Positions 55,270-64,000 of a stretch of 64,000 bases of DNA are shown piece after piece. Each line of letters opens with the position of its first letter. Position 1 is the first letter of the stretch. The notes beneath the pieces are model-generated. The model did not search any database and was not told where the DNA came from. It was given only the letters and a program-made list of their open reading frames with translations. Both the position numbers and the translations under genes were made by a program. This DNA is from Pseudodesulfovibrio sp. Lineage in GTDB: Bacteria > Desulfobacterota > Desulfovibrionia > Desulfovibrionales > Desulfovibrionaceae. The DNA is taken from positions 1,251,029 through 1,315,028 of the forward strand of contig JADGEX010000001.1 of assembly GCA_016744135.1 (NCBI GenBank), read 5' to 3'.

Positions 55270-56274
55270 ATGAAACTGTTGAAGATGACCCTCGCCGCAA
55301 TTTGTGCGGTTCTGATCGTGTCCTCTGCCATGGCAATGGAAATGAAACCGGGTAAAGGGGTCACTCTGACGCCAGCCCGTGCTACCTGGAATACTGGTTT
55401 TTTCCAGGAAGCTCTGGCTCGCAAGGGCCTGGAAGAGTTGGGCTATAAGGTCAAAAAGACTAAAGATCTTTCCAACCCCATTGCCTACAAGTCCATCTAT
55501 CTGGGAGACATCGACTACTGGTGCAACGGCAACTTTCCACTGCACAACGAACAACTTCCCAAGAATTTCGAAAAGAAAGCTGTGATCCTTGATCCGATCA
55601 TTAAAGCTGGTGGAATGCAGGGCTACCTCGTCTCAAAGAAAGAAGTTGAAAAATACAACATCAAATCTCTCGATGATTTCAAACGCCCTGAAGTGAAGAA
55701 AGCATTCGATTTAAACGATGACGGCAAAGCCGACCTCATTGCATGCCCTCCGGGCTGGGGTTGTGAAAAAGTCATCGCCCAGCACATGAAAGCGTTTGAC
55801 TTGGACGATCATATCAACCCCGTCAAGGCCGCCTATGAAGCTGGTATGGCATCCGCATTGGGTGCTTACAAAGCTGGCAAGCCCGTTTTCTTTTATACTT
55901 GGACACCCAACTGGACTGTCTTCAAGTTTAAGCCTGGCAAGGACGTAATGTGGATCAATGTTCCGGCCGAGGGTAATACAGCCGGAGAAGTCTCTGGCGT
56001 CGAAGGAGCCGTCTCTGATCCCCTGAGAAATGGCTTCATGGTCTACGACATTACCGTTGTGGCGAATAAAAAATTCCTTGAAGAAAACCCTGCTGCGGCA
56101 TCCTTCCTGAGCAGTTTCAAACTGACCATTGGTGACGTGAGCGCCCAGAATACCCGCATGAACGAAGGCGAAAAGTCCGATAGGGATATCGCAAAACACG
56201 TGGATGAATGGATCTCCAGCAATCAGGCCAAATGGGACAGCTGGCTCGACAGCGCCCGCAAGGCCGCTCAATAA
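55270..56274 (+). CDS. proX: Betaine/proline ABC transporter substrate-binding protein
   Basis: The 334-aa protein has a signal peptide (ends AMA at about 22) and no lipobox. Trp-bearing ligand-site segments resemble E. coli ProX: DYWCNGNFPLH, GWGCEKVIAQH and FYTWTPNWTVFKFKPGKDV. The three Trp positions around the quaternary ammonium box are kept in type, so glycine betaine or proline betaine is the likely ligand. SD GAGGAGG precedes ATG. Confidence 0.92.
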   Translation: MKLLKMTLAAICAVLIVSSAMAMEMKPGKGVTLTPARATWNTGFFQEALARKGLEELGYKVKKTKDLSNPIAYKSIYLGDIDYWCNGNFPLHNEQLPKNFEKKAVILDPIIKAGGMQGYLVSKKEVEKYNIKSLDDFKRPEVKKAFDLNDDGKADLIACPPGWGCEKVIAQHMKAFDLDDHINPVKAAYEAGMASALGAYKAGKPVFFYTWTPNWTVFKFKPGKDVMWINVPAEGNTAGEVSGVEGAVSDPLRNGFMVYDITVVANKKFLEENPAAASFLSSFKLTIGDVSAQNTRMNEGEKSDRDIAKHVDEWISSNQAKWDSWLDSARKAAQ

Positions 56275-56345
56275 AGAGATTCTCCAAACGTCAATGCAGA
56301 GCCCTCCTCTCATGAGGCTCTCTGCGTGAGTTTCCAGCTCTTTAA

Positions 56346-56390
56346 AAGCCCCCCATGCCGAGAATTATTCGGCATAGGGGGCTTATTTTG
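56346..56390 (+). terminator. Intrinsic terminator
   Basis: A 16-base near-perfect stem (56346-56361 and 56369-56384, one mismatch), followed by ATTTTGTTGT. It ends proVWX. On the minus strand GGGCTTTTAAAG follows, so it may also stop the convergent formate dehydrogenase transcript. Confidence 0.85.
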
Positions 56391-56454
56391 TTGTAAAACA
56401 GAAAAGGAAAACCCCACAACTCAATTTCAATTCTTCACTTCTCCAAATCTAAAG

Positions 56455-56498
56455 GCTGCACCAGATACCCTCTCAAACTATCTGGTACAGCTTTTTTT
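56455..56498 (+). terminator. Second intrinsic hairpin after proX
   Basis: GCTGCACCAGATA (56455-56467) pairs with TATCTGGTACAGC (56479-56491) with one mismatch, followed by seven T. It backs up the first terminator in the convergent gap. Confidence 0.8.
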
Positions 56499-56601
56499 CA
56501 GCAGACCGTCACCCCATACATTCCGGTCTGTGCCCCAGCCCTTCTCGAATTTTCATACACCACTTCAATACCGAGTAAGATAGACTTACGATTCCATGTT
56601 T

Positions 56602-59364
56602 TCAATTCACTGGATAATCGATTCTAACAGAGCATGCTTTGTATTCGGCCGTATCCGAAATCGGATCTGCAGCTGAATTAGTAAGCCAGTTCGAATTATT
56701 CTTATAGAAATGAAACGCCATCCAAACCATTCCCTTGGGGACCTCATCCGTTACACGAGCTCGAACTGTGATGGTGCCACGCCTTGAGGTGAGTTGAATC
56801 ATTTCACCAGTTTCAAAGCCCAACTGTTTGGCGTCAACAGGCGCGATATCGACTATTTCTTCGCTGAGCAAATCATTGAGTCCAATCGCGTTGGCTGTTT
56901 GCGAACTGCAATTGTAATGATAAAGTCTTCTGCCTGTACTCAAGATAAAAGGGTACTCCTTGTCAGGCGTCTCCGCAGATGGTGTCCAATCAACAGCTTG
57001 AAAATGAGCCTTCCCCTGTTTGAATTTTACGTCACGGAACAAATGCGGCGTATCCTTGAACAGATGCGGTGTACCGGGATGCAAAGAATGCGGAACCGGC
57101 CATTGCAACGATTCATTTTCCAATCGGTCATAGGTAATTCCATTCAGCATAGAGCATTGCGGCGCCATCTCATTGTCCCAGATGTCCTGAGCACTGGAGG
57201 ATTCCCAAGTGTCTCCCATGCGCTTTGCCAGCTCACGGAAAATCCACCAATTGGGCCGAGCCTCTCCAGGGGGAGGAGACACCTTACGAACGCGGTTGAC
57301 TCGACGTTCCGTATTAATGAATGTCCCGTCATCTTCGCTCCAGGCAGCGGATGGAAGAACTACGTCCGCATATTCAGTCGTTTTCGTAGGGAAGATGTCG
57401 TTACACACCATAAACTCGGCAGACGAGAGGCAACCGTGGACATGGTGCATGTCAGGTTCGGTTGTAGCCGGATCTTCACCGAAAACATAGAATCCACGAA
57501 CCTTTTTTGTTTTCAAACCTTCGAGCATGGCGGGAAGCCGCAACCCCTCATAGCCGAGGAGGTTGCCAACATTCCACGCTTTTTGGAACTTCTTACGAGC
57601 AGCCGGGTTATGCACTTTCTCATAGCCGGGGAAAGAATCCGGCAGAGCACCTGCATCACATGCGCCCTGAACATTGTTTTGACCTCGCAATGGGTTTACG
57701 CCCCCACCGGGTATACCAATGTTTCCAAGCAATAATTGCAAATTTGCGCAGCTGAACACGTTATGAACACCAGAAGTATGTTCCGTTATACCAAGAGTAT
57801 ATATAAGCATTGCGGGTTTTGATTCAGCCAACAGTCGTGCGAGATCAACGACTTGTTCAGCGGGAACTCCTGTGACCTTTTCGGCCTCTTCAGGAGTGTA
57901 CCTGAGTACGGTTTCCTCAAGCTCATCAAAACCATCAACCCACTGCTCTACGTAATCCTTGTCATACAGATTTTCCGTGATCAAAACATTCATTATGGAG
58001 TTGATCAACGCGACATCAGAGCCGACTTTCAGCCGCAAGTGCATATTCGCCCACTCTGTAAGCTTGGTTGCCCGAGGATCAACGACAACCAGTTTTGCAC
58101 CTTTCTGAACGGCATTATGAACAAACGTCGCAACCACTGGATGGGCTACGGTCATGTTCGAGCCGATAACGAGTATTGTGCTCGCCTTTTCGATATCTTC
58201 AAAGTTATTAGACATTGCACCGGAACCAAGCATTGTCGTCAGACCGACGACCGATGGAGCGTGTCAGGTTCGTGCGCAATGATCGATGTTGTTGGTGCCT
58301 ATGGTCGCCCTAAAGAGCTTCTGCATGTTATATGAATCTTCGGTAATACTTCGGGCGCAACTCAAACCTGCAATTGCATCTGGACCGTATTCGTCACGAA
58401 TCTCCATAAATTTGGAAGCAACAAGATCGAGAGCCTCATCCCATGACGCTTCCCTGAATTTCCCATTTTCCTTGATAAGAGGCGCTGTGAGGCGATTTTT
58501 GGAATAGATAAAATCGTATCCAAAGCGTCCCTTCACACACAATCGCCCCTTGTTTGGCGCAATATTTTCATCGGCTGTGACTTTGATGATCTTTTCGTCC
58601 TTAACGTGAAGGATCAACTGACAGCCAGTCCCGCAATATGGACATGTCGTCTGGACTTTTTTGACTTTTTTTTTAGTTATCCCAAGTGCTTTCTTGTCAA
58701 AAAGGGCTCCAACAGGACACGCCTCAATACATTGACCGCAATGGGTGCACTTTTCCATATCGACAGTTGGATGCCATGTTCCATTAAAAGAATGACGGGA
58801 AATAGCGCTCTGGCCAATGTCCTGGCAGGTTGCGATGCATTGGCCGCATTTGATGCAACGACTGTAATCTCGAGCAATAAACGGAGAGCGATTGTCAACA
58901 ACCGGCGTCTCAATTTCTAAGGGAACATCCCTGACAGGCACCTTGTGCTTCCCTGCCATTTTCTGAAGGACACACGCCCCTTTTGCCGGGCATTCGTGAT
59001 CGTGCCACTCCATGTCCCTGGCTTCAAGATGGCCGGGTGCGCATTTCCCTTCCGGTAGCTTGGCTGTAAAACAGTTGTGCGCCCCGGTAGAAAAAATAGA
59101 CGTCAATTTAGTTTTTCGAGCCTCAAAGACTTTGGGAGACTCGGTTGTGATGTTCAACCCTTCCACGGCAAGCGTGGTCGATGTTGAAATCAACTCTCCC
59201 GTATCTATATTTTCAGCGATGCTGAGTTCACAACTATTGTCACAATAACATGTCTCGCTCTGGCACAAAGTCGGGATGCTGATACCTGCCTGAGATGCAA
59301 CGTCCAGAAGTGTTTGATTCTCTCGGAATTCTATCTTCTTATCGTTTATAATGACGTGTCGCAT
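56602..59364 (-). CDS. fdhA: Selenocysteine formate dehydrogenase catalytic subunit, UGA read as Sec
   Basis: The single 920-aa gene is read through an in-frame TGA at 58264-58266 (residue 367). Upstream ends NNIDHCART and downstream starts HAPSVVGL, the active-site context of FDH selenoproteins. Domains: a 2Fe-2S fold (CYCDNSC, residues 1-75), a NuoG-like His-Cys cluster (HDHECPAKGAC), two 4Fe-4S motifs (CIKCGQCIATC and CTHCGQCIEAC, about 165-220), the Mo-bis-MGD N-terminal 4Fe-4S motif CPYCGTGC, then the catalytic domain. The layout suits soluble NAD- or hydrogenase-coupled formate dehydrogenases. A hairpin just after the UGA fits a SECIS. Tools that stop at UGA would call two genes. Confidence 0.95.
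58235..58266 (-). promoter_or_regulatory. Predicted bacterial SECIS element of fdhA
   Basis: On the minus strand GTCGTC (58246-58251) pairs with GACGAC (58235-58240) around the loop GGTCT (58241-58245). The GGU of the loop is at bases 22-24 after the start of the UGA, the same place as in E. coli fdhF, which is the SelB contact. Confidence 0.85.
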
Positions 59365-59421
59365 TGGTTATCCTTTGTATTATATAAATAAAATATGTTA
59401 TTCTGGAACTTTTATGCGTGG

Positions 59422-59940
59422 TTAAGACGCATCCTTTTTGAAAACGGAAAAAAACATTTCCATGCAATGCTTCGAACAAAAATCGAAACTTTCATCGATT
59501 CCACCTCCTGCGGGGACCTTGGTGAAGCTATGCGATTCATCTTCTACAGCGTTGAAACGCATTCCACACTGATCACAAATTTTTATGTTGCTTGTAATAA
59601 AGGCACTGACGCAATTTTCGGAACACAACGGAATATCTCCCTGCGTTTCTCCATAAATACGTCTGCCACAAACATGACAAAACACCGCTTCATCTGGTGA
59701 CGAATTCAAAGCCCCTCCGCACAAAGGGCAAAAATTTGAAGGTCGGGATTCCACTGTATGGTGGCAATGCGGACAACTTGAACGCAAAGCCGTTTTGCAG
59801 TGGGGGCAAGCGGAAGAGGCAACCGAATTTTCTGTCTCAATTGAAAATACGTTAAAATACGATTCTGGCTCATGTTTCGTATTCAAATGAGGACAGTGAG
59901 GGTTGGGACAATACATATAAATCGAGTGGTCTTTTTTCAT
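59422..59940 (-). CDS. Cysteine-rich zinc-ribbon protein, unrecognised
   Basis: This 172-aa protein has at least six CxxC-type knuckles (CPNPHC, CPHCKTAL, CPHCHHTV, CPLCGGAL, CHVCGRRI, CDQCGMRF) plus CSENC and CSKHC, so several zinc ribbons are likely. There is no signal peptide and no known fold beyond this. It lies 57 bases upstream of fdhA in the same orientation and may serve in formate dehydrogenase regulation or metal handling. A terminator directly upstream separates it from the urea channel gene. Confidence 0.75.
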   Translation of the reverse strand: MKKDHSIYMYCPNPHCPHLNTKHEPESYFNVFSIETENSVASSACPHCKTALRSSCPHCHHTVESRPSNFCPLCGGALNSSPDEAVFCHVCGRRIYGETQGDIPLCSENCVSAFITSNIKICDQCGMRFNAVEDESHSFTKVPAGGGIDESFDFCSKHCMEMFFSVFKKDAS

Positions 59941-59969
59941 GGCATAACTAATTTTGCTAATGAGTTGAT

Positions 59970-60014
59970 AAAAAAAGGCTGGAGATTAATGAGGCGATTG
60001 ACCTCCAGCCTTTT
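59970..60014 (-). terminator. Minus-strand terminator of the urea channel gene
   Basis: AAAAGGCTGGAG (59973-59984) pairs with CTCCAGCCTTTT (60003-60014). On the minus strand seven T follow. It separates the urea channel from the zinc-ribbon/fdhA unit, whose promoter must overlap this region. Confidence 0.85.
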
Positions 60015-60082
60015 ATAAAAGCCGATCGATACCTTTAGATGCAGCTAGATGCTGTTCATCCCGAAACTATTTTCTCCAAAAA

Positions 60083-61075
60083 CTAAGGGTGTTTCAGATT
60101 GCTTTCGGGCGTACCAAGCATCTCTGCCGGAACCGCGGCTATATGACCAAAACCTTTGCTTGCGAACATAAACATCCAGGTAACGATGACAAATGGCCAC
60201 GTGAGTGACGGCATGCCGATGGGAGCAAGAAGTACGCTTATAGATGCCTGAGCTATGGAACCGATGATCATGCAGAAAGTCGCATAGAGAAATGTTTTCC
60301 AATTGAGATAATAAAAAAGCCCGCCCAATGCGATGGCACAAAGCACCGAGTTATAACCATACAATCCAAGACGAAGCGGGGCTTCTGGAGACTGCATGAC
60401 CAAAGCGGTGAGCAGGCCAATCAGGGAGCCGAAAACCGCAAAGAATGCAGATATTCTGGAATTGACGAGAATGGCTATGACAAAGATAATTCCAGTGACA
60501 ACGCTATCTTCGAACATGACTTCACCAACGCCTTTGGTCACGCCATCCAGGAAAGTCATTGCTGAAATTTTGCCAACGGTAATCGTGGTGTGCGGATCAG
60601 GAATCGAAGTTGCCAGCAATGACCCAGCCTCCAGAATGCCGAACTTGGAGGCACAGAACATGAGAATCCAGGTGGCCAGCACAAAGGGTGCCGTTAAAGC
60701 AGGCATGCCCCATTTGCCCAAAAAATTCATGAGTGCACTCATGATAATGGTACTGAGTGCAGCGTTGATAACCACGTAAAGCAACAACTCGGGGCTATAG
60801 ACGAAATAAAAAGGCAGTGCGATACCCGCGAGTGTGCCGTTAAATCCGAACAACCCGGCCTTGATAAGACCTTTGTCCGCACCAAGGGCTATGGCAACAA
60901 AGGTTGACGCGGCAGTCCCAAGAACAGCACAGAATCCCAATTCCCAGGAATTATAGAATATCCCTATAAAAAAAATAAAGCCGGTCACAGGGTTATTCTG
61001 AAACATGACCTGTCCGCATCCGCGTAGGCATGCGTCTACAAATTGAAATAGCGAATTGTTTTTTGGCGCTTCCAT
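60083..61075 (-). CDS. Urea transporter (UT) family channel
   Basis: The 330-aa protein has an internal duplication: [15 protein letters not shown] with [10 protein letters not shown] in the first half and [16 protein letters not shown] with [10 protein letters not shown] in the second. These are the signature loops of the urea channel fold with about ten helices. It conducts urea or related amides. The fmdB-like gene lies just upstream in the same unit. Confidence 0.9.
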   Translation of the reverse strand: MEAPKNNSLFQFVDACLRGCGQVMFQNNPVTGFIFFIGIFYNSWELGFCAVLGTAASTFVAIALGADKGLIKAGLFGFNGTLAGIALPFYFVYSPELLLYVVINAALSTIIMSALMNFLGKWGMPALTAPFVLATWILMFCASKFGILEAGSLLATSIPDPHTTITVGKISAMTFLDGVTKGVGEVMFEDSVVTGIIFVIAILVNSRISAFFAVFGSLIGLLTALVMQSPEAPLRLGLYGYNSVLCAIALGGLFYYLNWKTFLYATFCMIIGSIAQASISVLLAPIGMPSLTWPFVIVTWMFMFASKGFGHIAAVPAEMLGTPESNLKHP

Positions 61076-61115
61076 GATCGTTATATCTCCTTGAATGATG
61101 GTGTGCAGGTGTTGT

Positions 61116-61349
61116 CTATACCGTTTGAGCTTCCAGTTCCTTTTTGAGCTTGTCGCGCTCCTGAGACTTGTGCATGGCGCTCATCATGTTTTTCATCCAG
61201 TGATCAGCATGGCGGTAGGATGTGAGAGAAATGTATCTGTGCGTATCGGCGGAGCCACAATGAACACAGGGAATTGTCTCATCGCTTGAGTGAGCGAGTG
61301 TTTCAAAATCGGTGTCGCAGCCGTTACAATGCAGTTCGTAGATTGGCAT
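61116..61349 (-). CDS. FmdB family zinc-ribbon regulator-like protein
   Basis: The 77-aa protein begins [16 protein letters not shown], the FmdB signature, with two CxxC pairs (CNGC, CVHCG) for zinc. FmdB is named from formamidase operons and is a putative regulator of amide use. The frame begins upstream at 61400, but ATG at 61349 has GGAG 6 bases before it. It is 41 bases upstream of the urea channel gene, so the pair may serve amide or urea use. Confidence 0.88.
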   Translation of the reverse strand: MPIYELHCNGCDTDFETLAHSSDETIPCVHCGSADTHRYISLTSYRHADHWMKNMMSAMHKSQERDKLKKELEAQTV

Positions 61350-61383
61350 AGTCTTCTCCGTGAAAAGGTTGTGACCTCTCCAT

Positions 61384-61399
61384 TGCGACAACTGTACCA
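61384..61399 (-). promoter_or_regulatory. Candidate sigma-54 promoter of the FmdB-urea channel operon
   Basis: On the minus strand TGGTACAGTTGTCGCA has GG and GC exactly 10 bases apart, with three departures from TGGCACG-N4-TTGCA. The predicted start is near 61373, 24 bases before the fmdB start. A sigma-54 activator gene is adjacent. Confidence 0.5.
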
Positions 61400-61638
61400 A
61401 CTTCTAGAGAACTGATAAATGCATGGTTATTATGGATAAATTAAAATAATCACGAGAGGATTCAAAGAGAAGGGTTACAACGAAGATTGTTGTTTTAAGA
61501 ACTGAAGAGAATGGAGTGCGAACTGAAAGGGCTGAGCCCTTACAATGAAATCGGTGGCTACAACTTTTCTTGTAAGAGTTGGTTTGATACAATCAACAAT
61601 TTGCAAAAGAAAAACCAAAAAAACTTTGGATGGCAGAA

Positions 61639-61685
61639 TGCGTCAGAGCAATTTATCTCCATAAGAGACAAATTGCTCTGACGCA
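61639..61685. terminator. Long 21-base inverted repeat
   Basis: Arms at 61639-61659 and 61665-61685 match except for one base and enclose a 5-base loop. It lies 48 bases after the sigma-54 regulator stop and has no T-run directly after it on either strand. It may be a terminator, a stabilising stem, or a binding site for the adjacent activator. Confidence 0.45.
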
Positions 61686-61732
61686 CACATTTAATAATAG
61701 AACTCTTGGCTTTTTTCTATGAGAATAAATGA

Positions 61733-63166
61733 TTAATTATTTATTTTCTTGAGCTTAAGACTCAATGACTGTTGCGAAATACCAAGTATTCGTGCGGCGG
61801 CACTCTGATTTCCACCAGACCGTTCCATGGCTGTATTTATGAGTGTTGTAGATATTTTTGTAACGACTTCTTTAAGCGGGGGAAGGCTTTCAGGCGAAAA
61901 ATTCACCGTATCCCACGAACTGGTTTCTTCAACATGAGGTATCACTCCCCCAAGTGAATCTTCGCTGTGGATATGATTCTTGAAACTGGCTGAAGACAAC
62001 ATGCGTGAACAATGCTGACTCACGGCATCACTGGCCATAGCTTTCAACTCTCGCACATTCCCAGGAAACGAGTATGTCCGTAAAAAGTTTATGAGTTCAG
62101 GATGGTATGCTGGCTTCTTCTTATCTTGTTCAGTTGCCTCACATTCCAAAAAATAATCCAAAAGCAGGGAGACATCATCAAGCCTTTCGCGCAATGGGGG
62201 GAGCGTAACCTGATGGCCGACAAGTCTATAATAGAGATCTTCCCTGAACTTCCCTTCTTGTTTCAAGGTGGACAAATTCTTCAATGTTGACGTCACGACG
62301 CGGACATTGGCTTTTTTAGGAAGGTCAGAACCGACCGGAAAATATTCTTGTTCCTGCAACAATCGCAAGAGTTTTACCTGCGAACTCAGGCTCAGGTCTC
62401 CAATTTCATCAAGAAACAGAGTACCTCCATTGGCCTGCTCGACCAACCCTTTGCGCGCCTTATCAGCACCTGTAAATGCTCCACGCACATGACCAAATAA
62501 AGAATCCGCAAAAACTGGATCATCAAATGCAGCCACATTCACTGCCACAAATTCACCACAGCGCATGCTCAGATGATGAATGGCCTGAGCAATCAACTCC
62601 TTGCCAGTTCCGGTCTCCCCTGTAATCAAAATGGGATTCTGACTACCAGCCACCGCTTCACAATATTTGAAGATAGAAAGCATTTTGGGGTTTTGCGTAA
62701 GAATTTTTGAGAACATTTCCGGGTGTTTCAGTTTGGTCTCAAGGATTTGTTCACGCAGTCTAGCGTTTTCCTGTTCCATGTCCTTAAATTCGAGCGTGCT
62801 CCTCACCCTTTTCGCCAATTCGGTCTTGTCTACGGGTTTAAACAAGTAATCTCTGGCTCCGTCCCTCATACATTGTATGACTGATTTCCCATCACTGATT
62901 GCTGAAACAATAATGATGGGAATCCATGGATATTTTTCTTTGATCATCTTAAGTAAAGCAGGCCCACTAATATGAGGCATCACTAAATCAAGTAAAACAA
63001 GACTGAATTGTTTTTTCTTCATCAAAGACATAACTTTTCTGCTGTCATCACAAGTGATTACATTTGAGTAACCAGATGCATACAAGGCTATTTCGAAACT
63101 TTGCAACGCAGATTTCTCATCGTCGACAACAAGAATCGGATGTGAAGGACACAAATGATTTTCCAT
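61733..63166 (-). CDS. NtrC-type sigma-54 response regulator
   Basis: The 477-aa protein has a receiver (DD at 15-16, phospho-Asp60 in LLDLVMPHISG, KPVDK), an AAA+ domain (GETGTGKE, GAFTGADKARKG with the sigma-54 contact loop, GNVREL) and a Fis-type HTH at the C-terminus (NQSAAARILGISQQSLSLKLKK). The kinase lies 28 bases upstream. The unit reads toward the FmdB/urea channel operon, whose promoter looks sigma-54 dependent. Confidence 0.93.
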   Translation of the reverse strand: MENHLCPSHPILVVDDEKSALQSFEIALYASGYSNVITCDDSRKVMSLMKKKQFSLVLLDLVMPHISGPALLKMIKEKYPWIPIIIVSAISDGKSVIQCMRDGARDYLFKPVDKTELAKRVRSTLEFKDMEQENARLREQILETKLKHPEMFSKILTQNPKMLSIFKYCEAVAGSQNPILITGETGTGKELIAQAIHHLSMRCGEFVAVNVAAFDDPVFADSLFGHVRGAFTGADKARKGLVEQANGGTLFLDEIGDLSLSSQVKLLRLLQEQEYFPVGSDLPKKANVRVVTSTLKNLSTLKQEGKFREDLYYRLVGHQVTLPPLRERLDDVSLLLDYFLECEATEQDKKKPAYHPELINFLRTYSFPGNVRELKAMASDAVSQHCSRMLSSASFKNHIHSEDSLGGVIPHVEETSSWDTVNFSPESLPPLKEVVTKISTTLINTAMERSGGNQSAAARILGISQQSLSLKLKKINN

Positions 63167-63194
63167 AACTCACCTCATTTACAATCTATTGTAA

Positions 63195-64000
63195 TCAATT
63201 GGAGCCTGTGAAAGACAGGGTTACGCATGTTCCTTGTCCCTCTTCTGAATCGATAAAGATATCACCGCCATGCTCCTTGATAATTCCCGCTGAAACAGAC
63301 AAACCAAGCCCAGTGCCGCCCCACTCTCTTTTCGTCGTATAGAATGGGTCCCTAACGTGCTTGAGGTCTTTCTTTGAAATACCAATTCCCTGATCTGTTA
63401 TTTTAAAATAGACCTTTTCTTCTATTGCGTAGGTCTCAATGAGAATAGAATTCTCTCGTGATTTCAACGCTTGACAAGAATTTTGGATCAAATTGACAAG
63501 GACTTGTTCGATCCGACGCAAATCGCCTTTGAACAAGGGCAGACAGTCATTAATACTTATGACAAAGTTGTCCGTGCTGTTCTTTATGAGATTGGTAAGC
63601 AGCATGTGGGCAGACCTGAAGGCCTTGTTGATATCCACATCTCCACCCATTTTGACCGGAGATTGTCTGGAATAATCTTTCAAATTTCGCACAATAGTTG
63701 AAACACGATCAGACCCCTCGTTAATACCGAGAAGCAATTTGGGCATGCTTTTCTGAACATAGCTCAAGGGCAAGTTTCCGATCCAGACTTCTTCACCCTC
63801 TTCATTCTGCTGTCTGAGATATTCCATCATGCCTTGCCATATCTCATCCATTGTTTGAGAATTCAGACTGATGAGATTCAAAGGATTGTTGATCTCATGT
63901 GCCATGCCAGACACGAGAATTCCAAGAGATGCCATCTTGTCTGCCTGATGCAAGGATTTGTAGCTCTGTTCCAATTCTTTGGTCCGCTTCTGGATTTTTC
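63195..64000 (-). CDS. Sensor histidine kinase, C-terminal part (partial at right edge)
   Basis: The frame is open to the window edge; its N-terminal sensor part is outside. Visible: a coiled stretch, HisKA with phospho-acceptor His in [15 protein letters not shown], and the ATPase core with VNLIQNSCQAL, TDQGIGISKKDL and GTGLGLSVSAGI. It is the partner of the response regulator 28 bases downstream. The first in-frame start-like codon in the window (TTG at 63974) is not the true start. Confidence 0.9.
   Translation of the reverse strand, partial: KIQKRTKELEQSYKSLHQADKMASLGILVSGMAHEINNPLNLISLNSQTMDEIWQGMMEYLRQQNEEGEEVWIGNLPLSYVQKSMPKLLLGINEGSDRVSTIVRNLKDYSRQSPVKMGGDVDINKAFRSAHMLLTNLIKNSTDNFVISINDCLPLFKGDLRRIEQVLVNLIQNSCQALKSRENSILIETYAIEEKVYFKITDQGIGISKKDLKHVRDPFYTTKREWGGTGLGLSVSAGIIKEHGGDIFIDSEEGQGTCVTLSFTGSN

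Noticed and set aside
1-64000. CRISPR arrays, insertion sequences or prophage
   Set aside because: No regular spacer-repeat arrangement, transposase or phage structural motif was seen in any frame inspected.

Overview
The window looks like chromosome from a sulfate-reducing member of the Desulfovibrionaceae (Pseudodesulfovibrio/Maridesulfovibrio type). The reasons are strictly anaerobic enzymology (selenocysteine formate dehydrogenase, 2-oxoacid:ferredoxin oxidoreductase, ADP-forming acyl-CoA synthetase, selenium-type molybdenum hydroxylase accessory genes), many sigma-54 two-component systems, a c-haem sensor kinase, and LuxR/PAS and DISM signalling proteins. The genus is inferred; no rRNA or tRNA gene was found. 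I saw no transposase, phage gene or CRISPR array.

Layout. 1-8.4 kb (+): a molybdenum hydroxylase operon (Mo subunit cut by the window edge, FAD subunit, MocA-like cytidylyltransferase, YqeB, YqeC, a CaiT-like BCCT transporter, a molybdopterin-binding protein and XdhC). 8.6-10.2 kb (+): two small lipoproteins and a LysE-type exporter. 10.2-15.3 kb (-): an FUSC-type membrane protein, then a sigma-54 response regulator and its c-haem sensor kinase. 15.5-20.3 kb (+): a cluster behind an almost perfect sigma-54 promoter, with a YeiH/PSE transporter, a 54-aa membrane protein, a universal stress protein, two unrecognised membrane proteins and a pseudokinase-stress protein fusion. 20.4-28.7 kb: scattered metabolic and envelope genes (YciI, linear amide hydrolase, sulfatase plus outer-membrane protein, hydrolase, FG-GAP lipoprotein, ICL/PEP mutase-family lyase, methylglyoxal synthase).

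29-39.4 kb (-): a catabolic cluster with an MFS transporter, UbiX, RidA, a DAO-family FAD oxidase, an ADP-forming acyl-CoA synthetase and a four-subunit 2-oxoacid:ferredoxin oxidoreductase, next to an IclR regulator. The genes fit a route amine or amino acid -> imine -> 2-oxoacid -> acyl-CoA -> acid plus ATP. 40-51 kb: an orphan DctB-like kinase, YbaK, a second linear amide hydrolase, RsgA, a 1149-aa DISM hybrid kinase and a split aconitase X. 51.5-56.3 kb (+): a PAS-LuxR regulator followed by a ProVWX betaine-type ABC importer. 56.6-64 kb (-): a selenocysteine formate dehydrogenase read through an in-frame UGA, a cysteine-rich zinc-ribbon protein, a urea/amide channel, an FmdB-like zinc ribbon, and a second sigma-54 two-component pair cut by the right edge.

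Themes: selenium and molybdenum appear at both ends; quaternary amine or compatible solute uptake appears twice (BCCT and ProVWX); most transcription units end in clear intrinsic hairpins. The least-described unit is the sigma-54-controlled transporter, stress protein and pseudokinase cluster at 15.5-20.3 kb.
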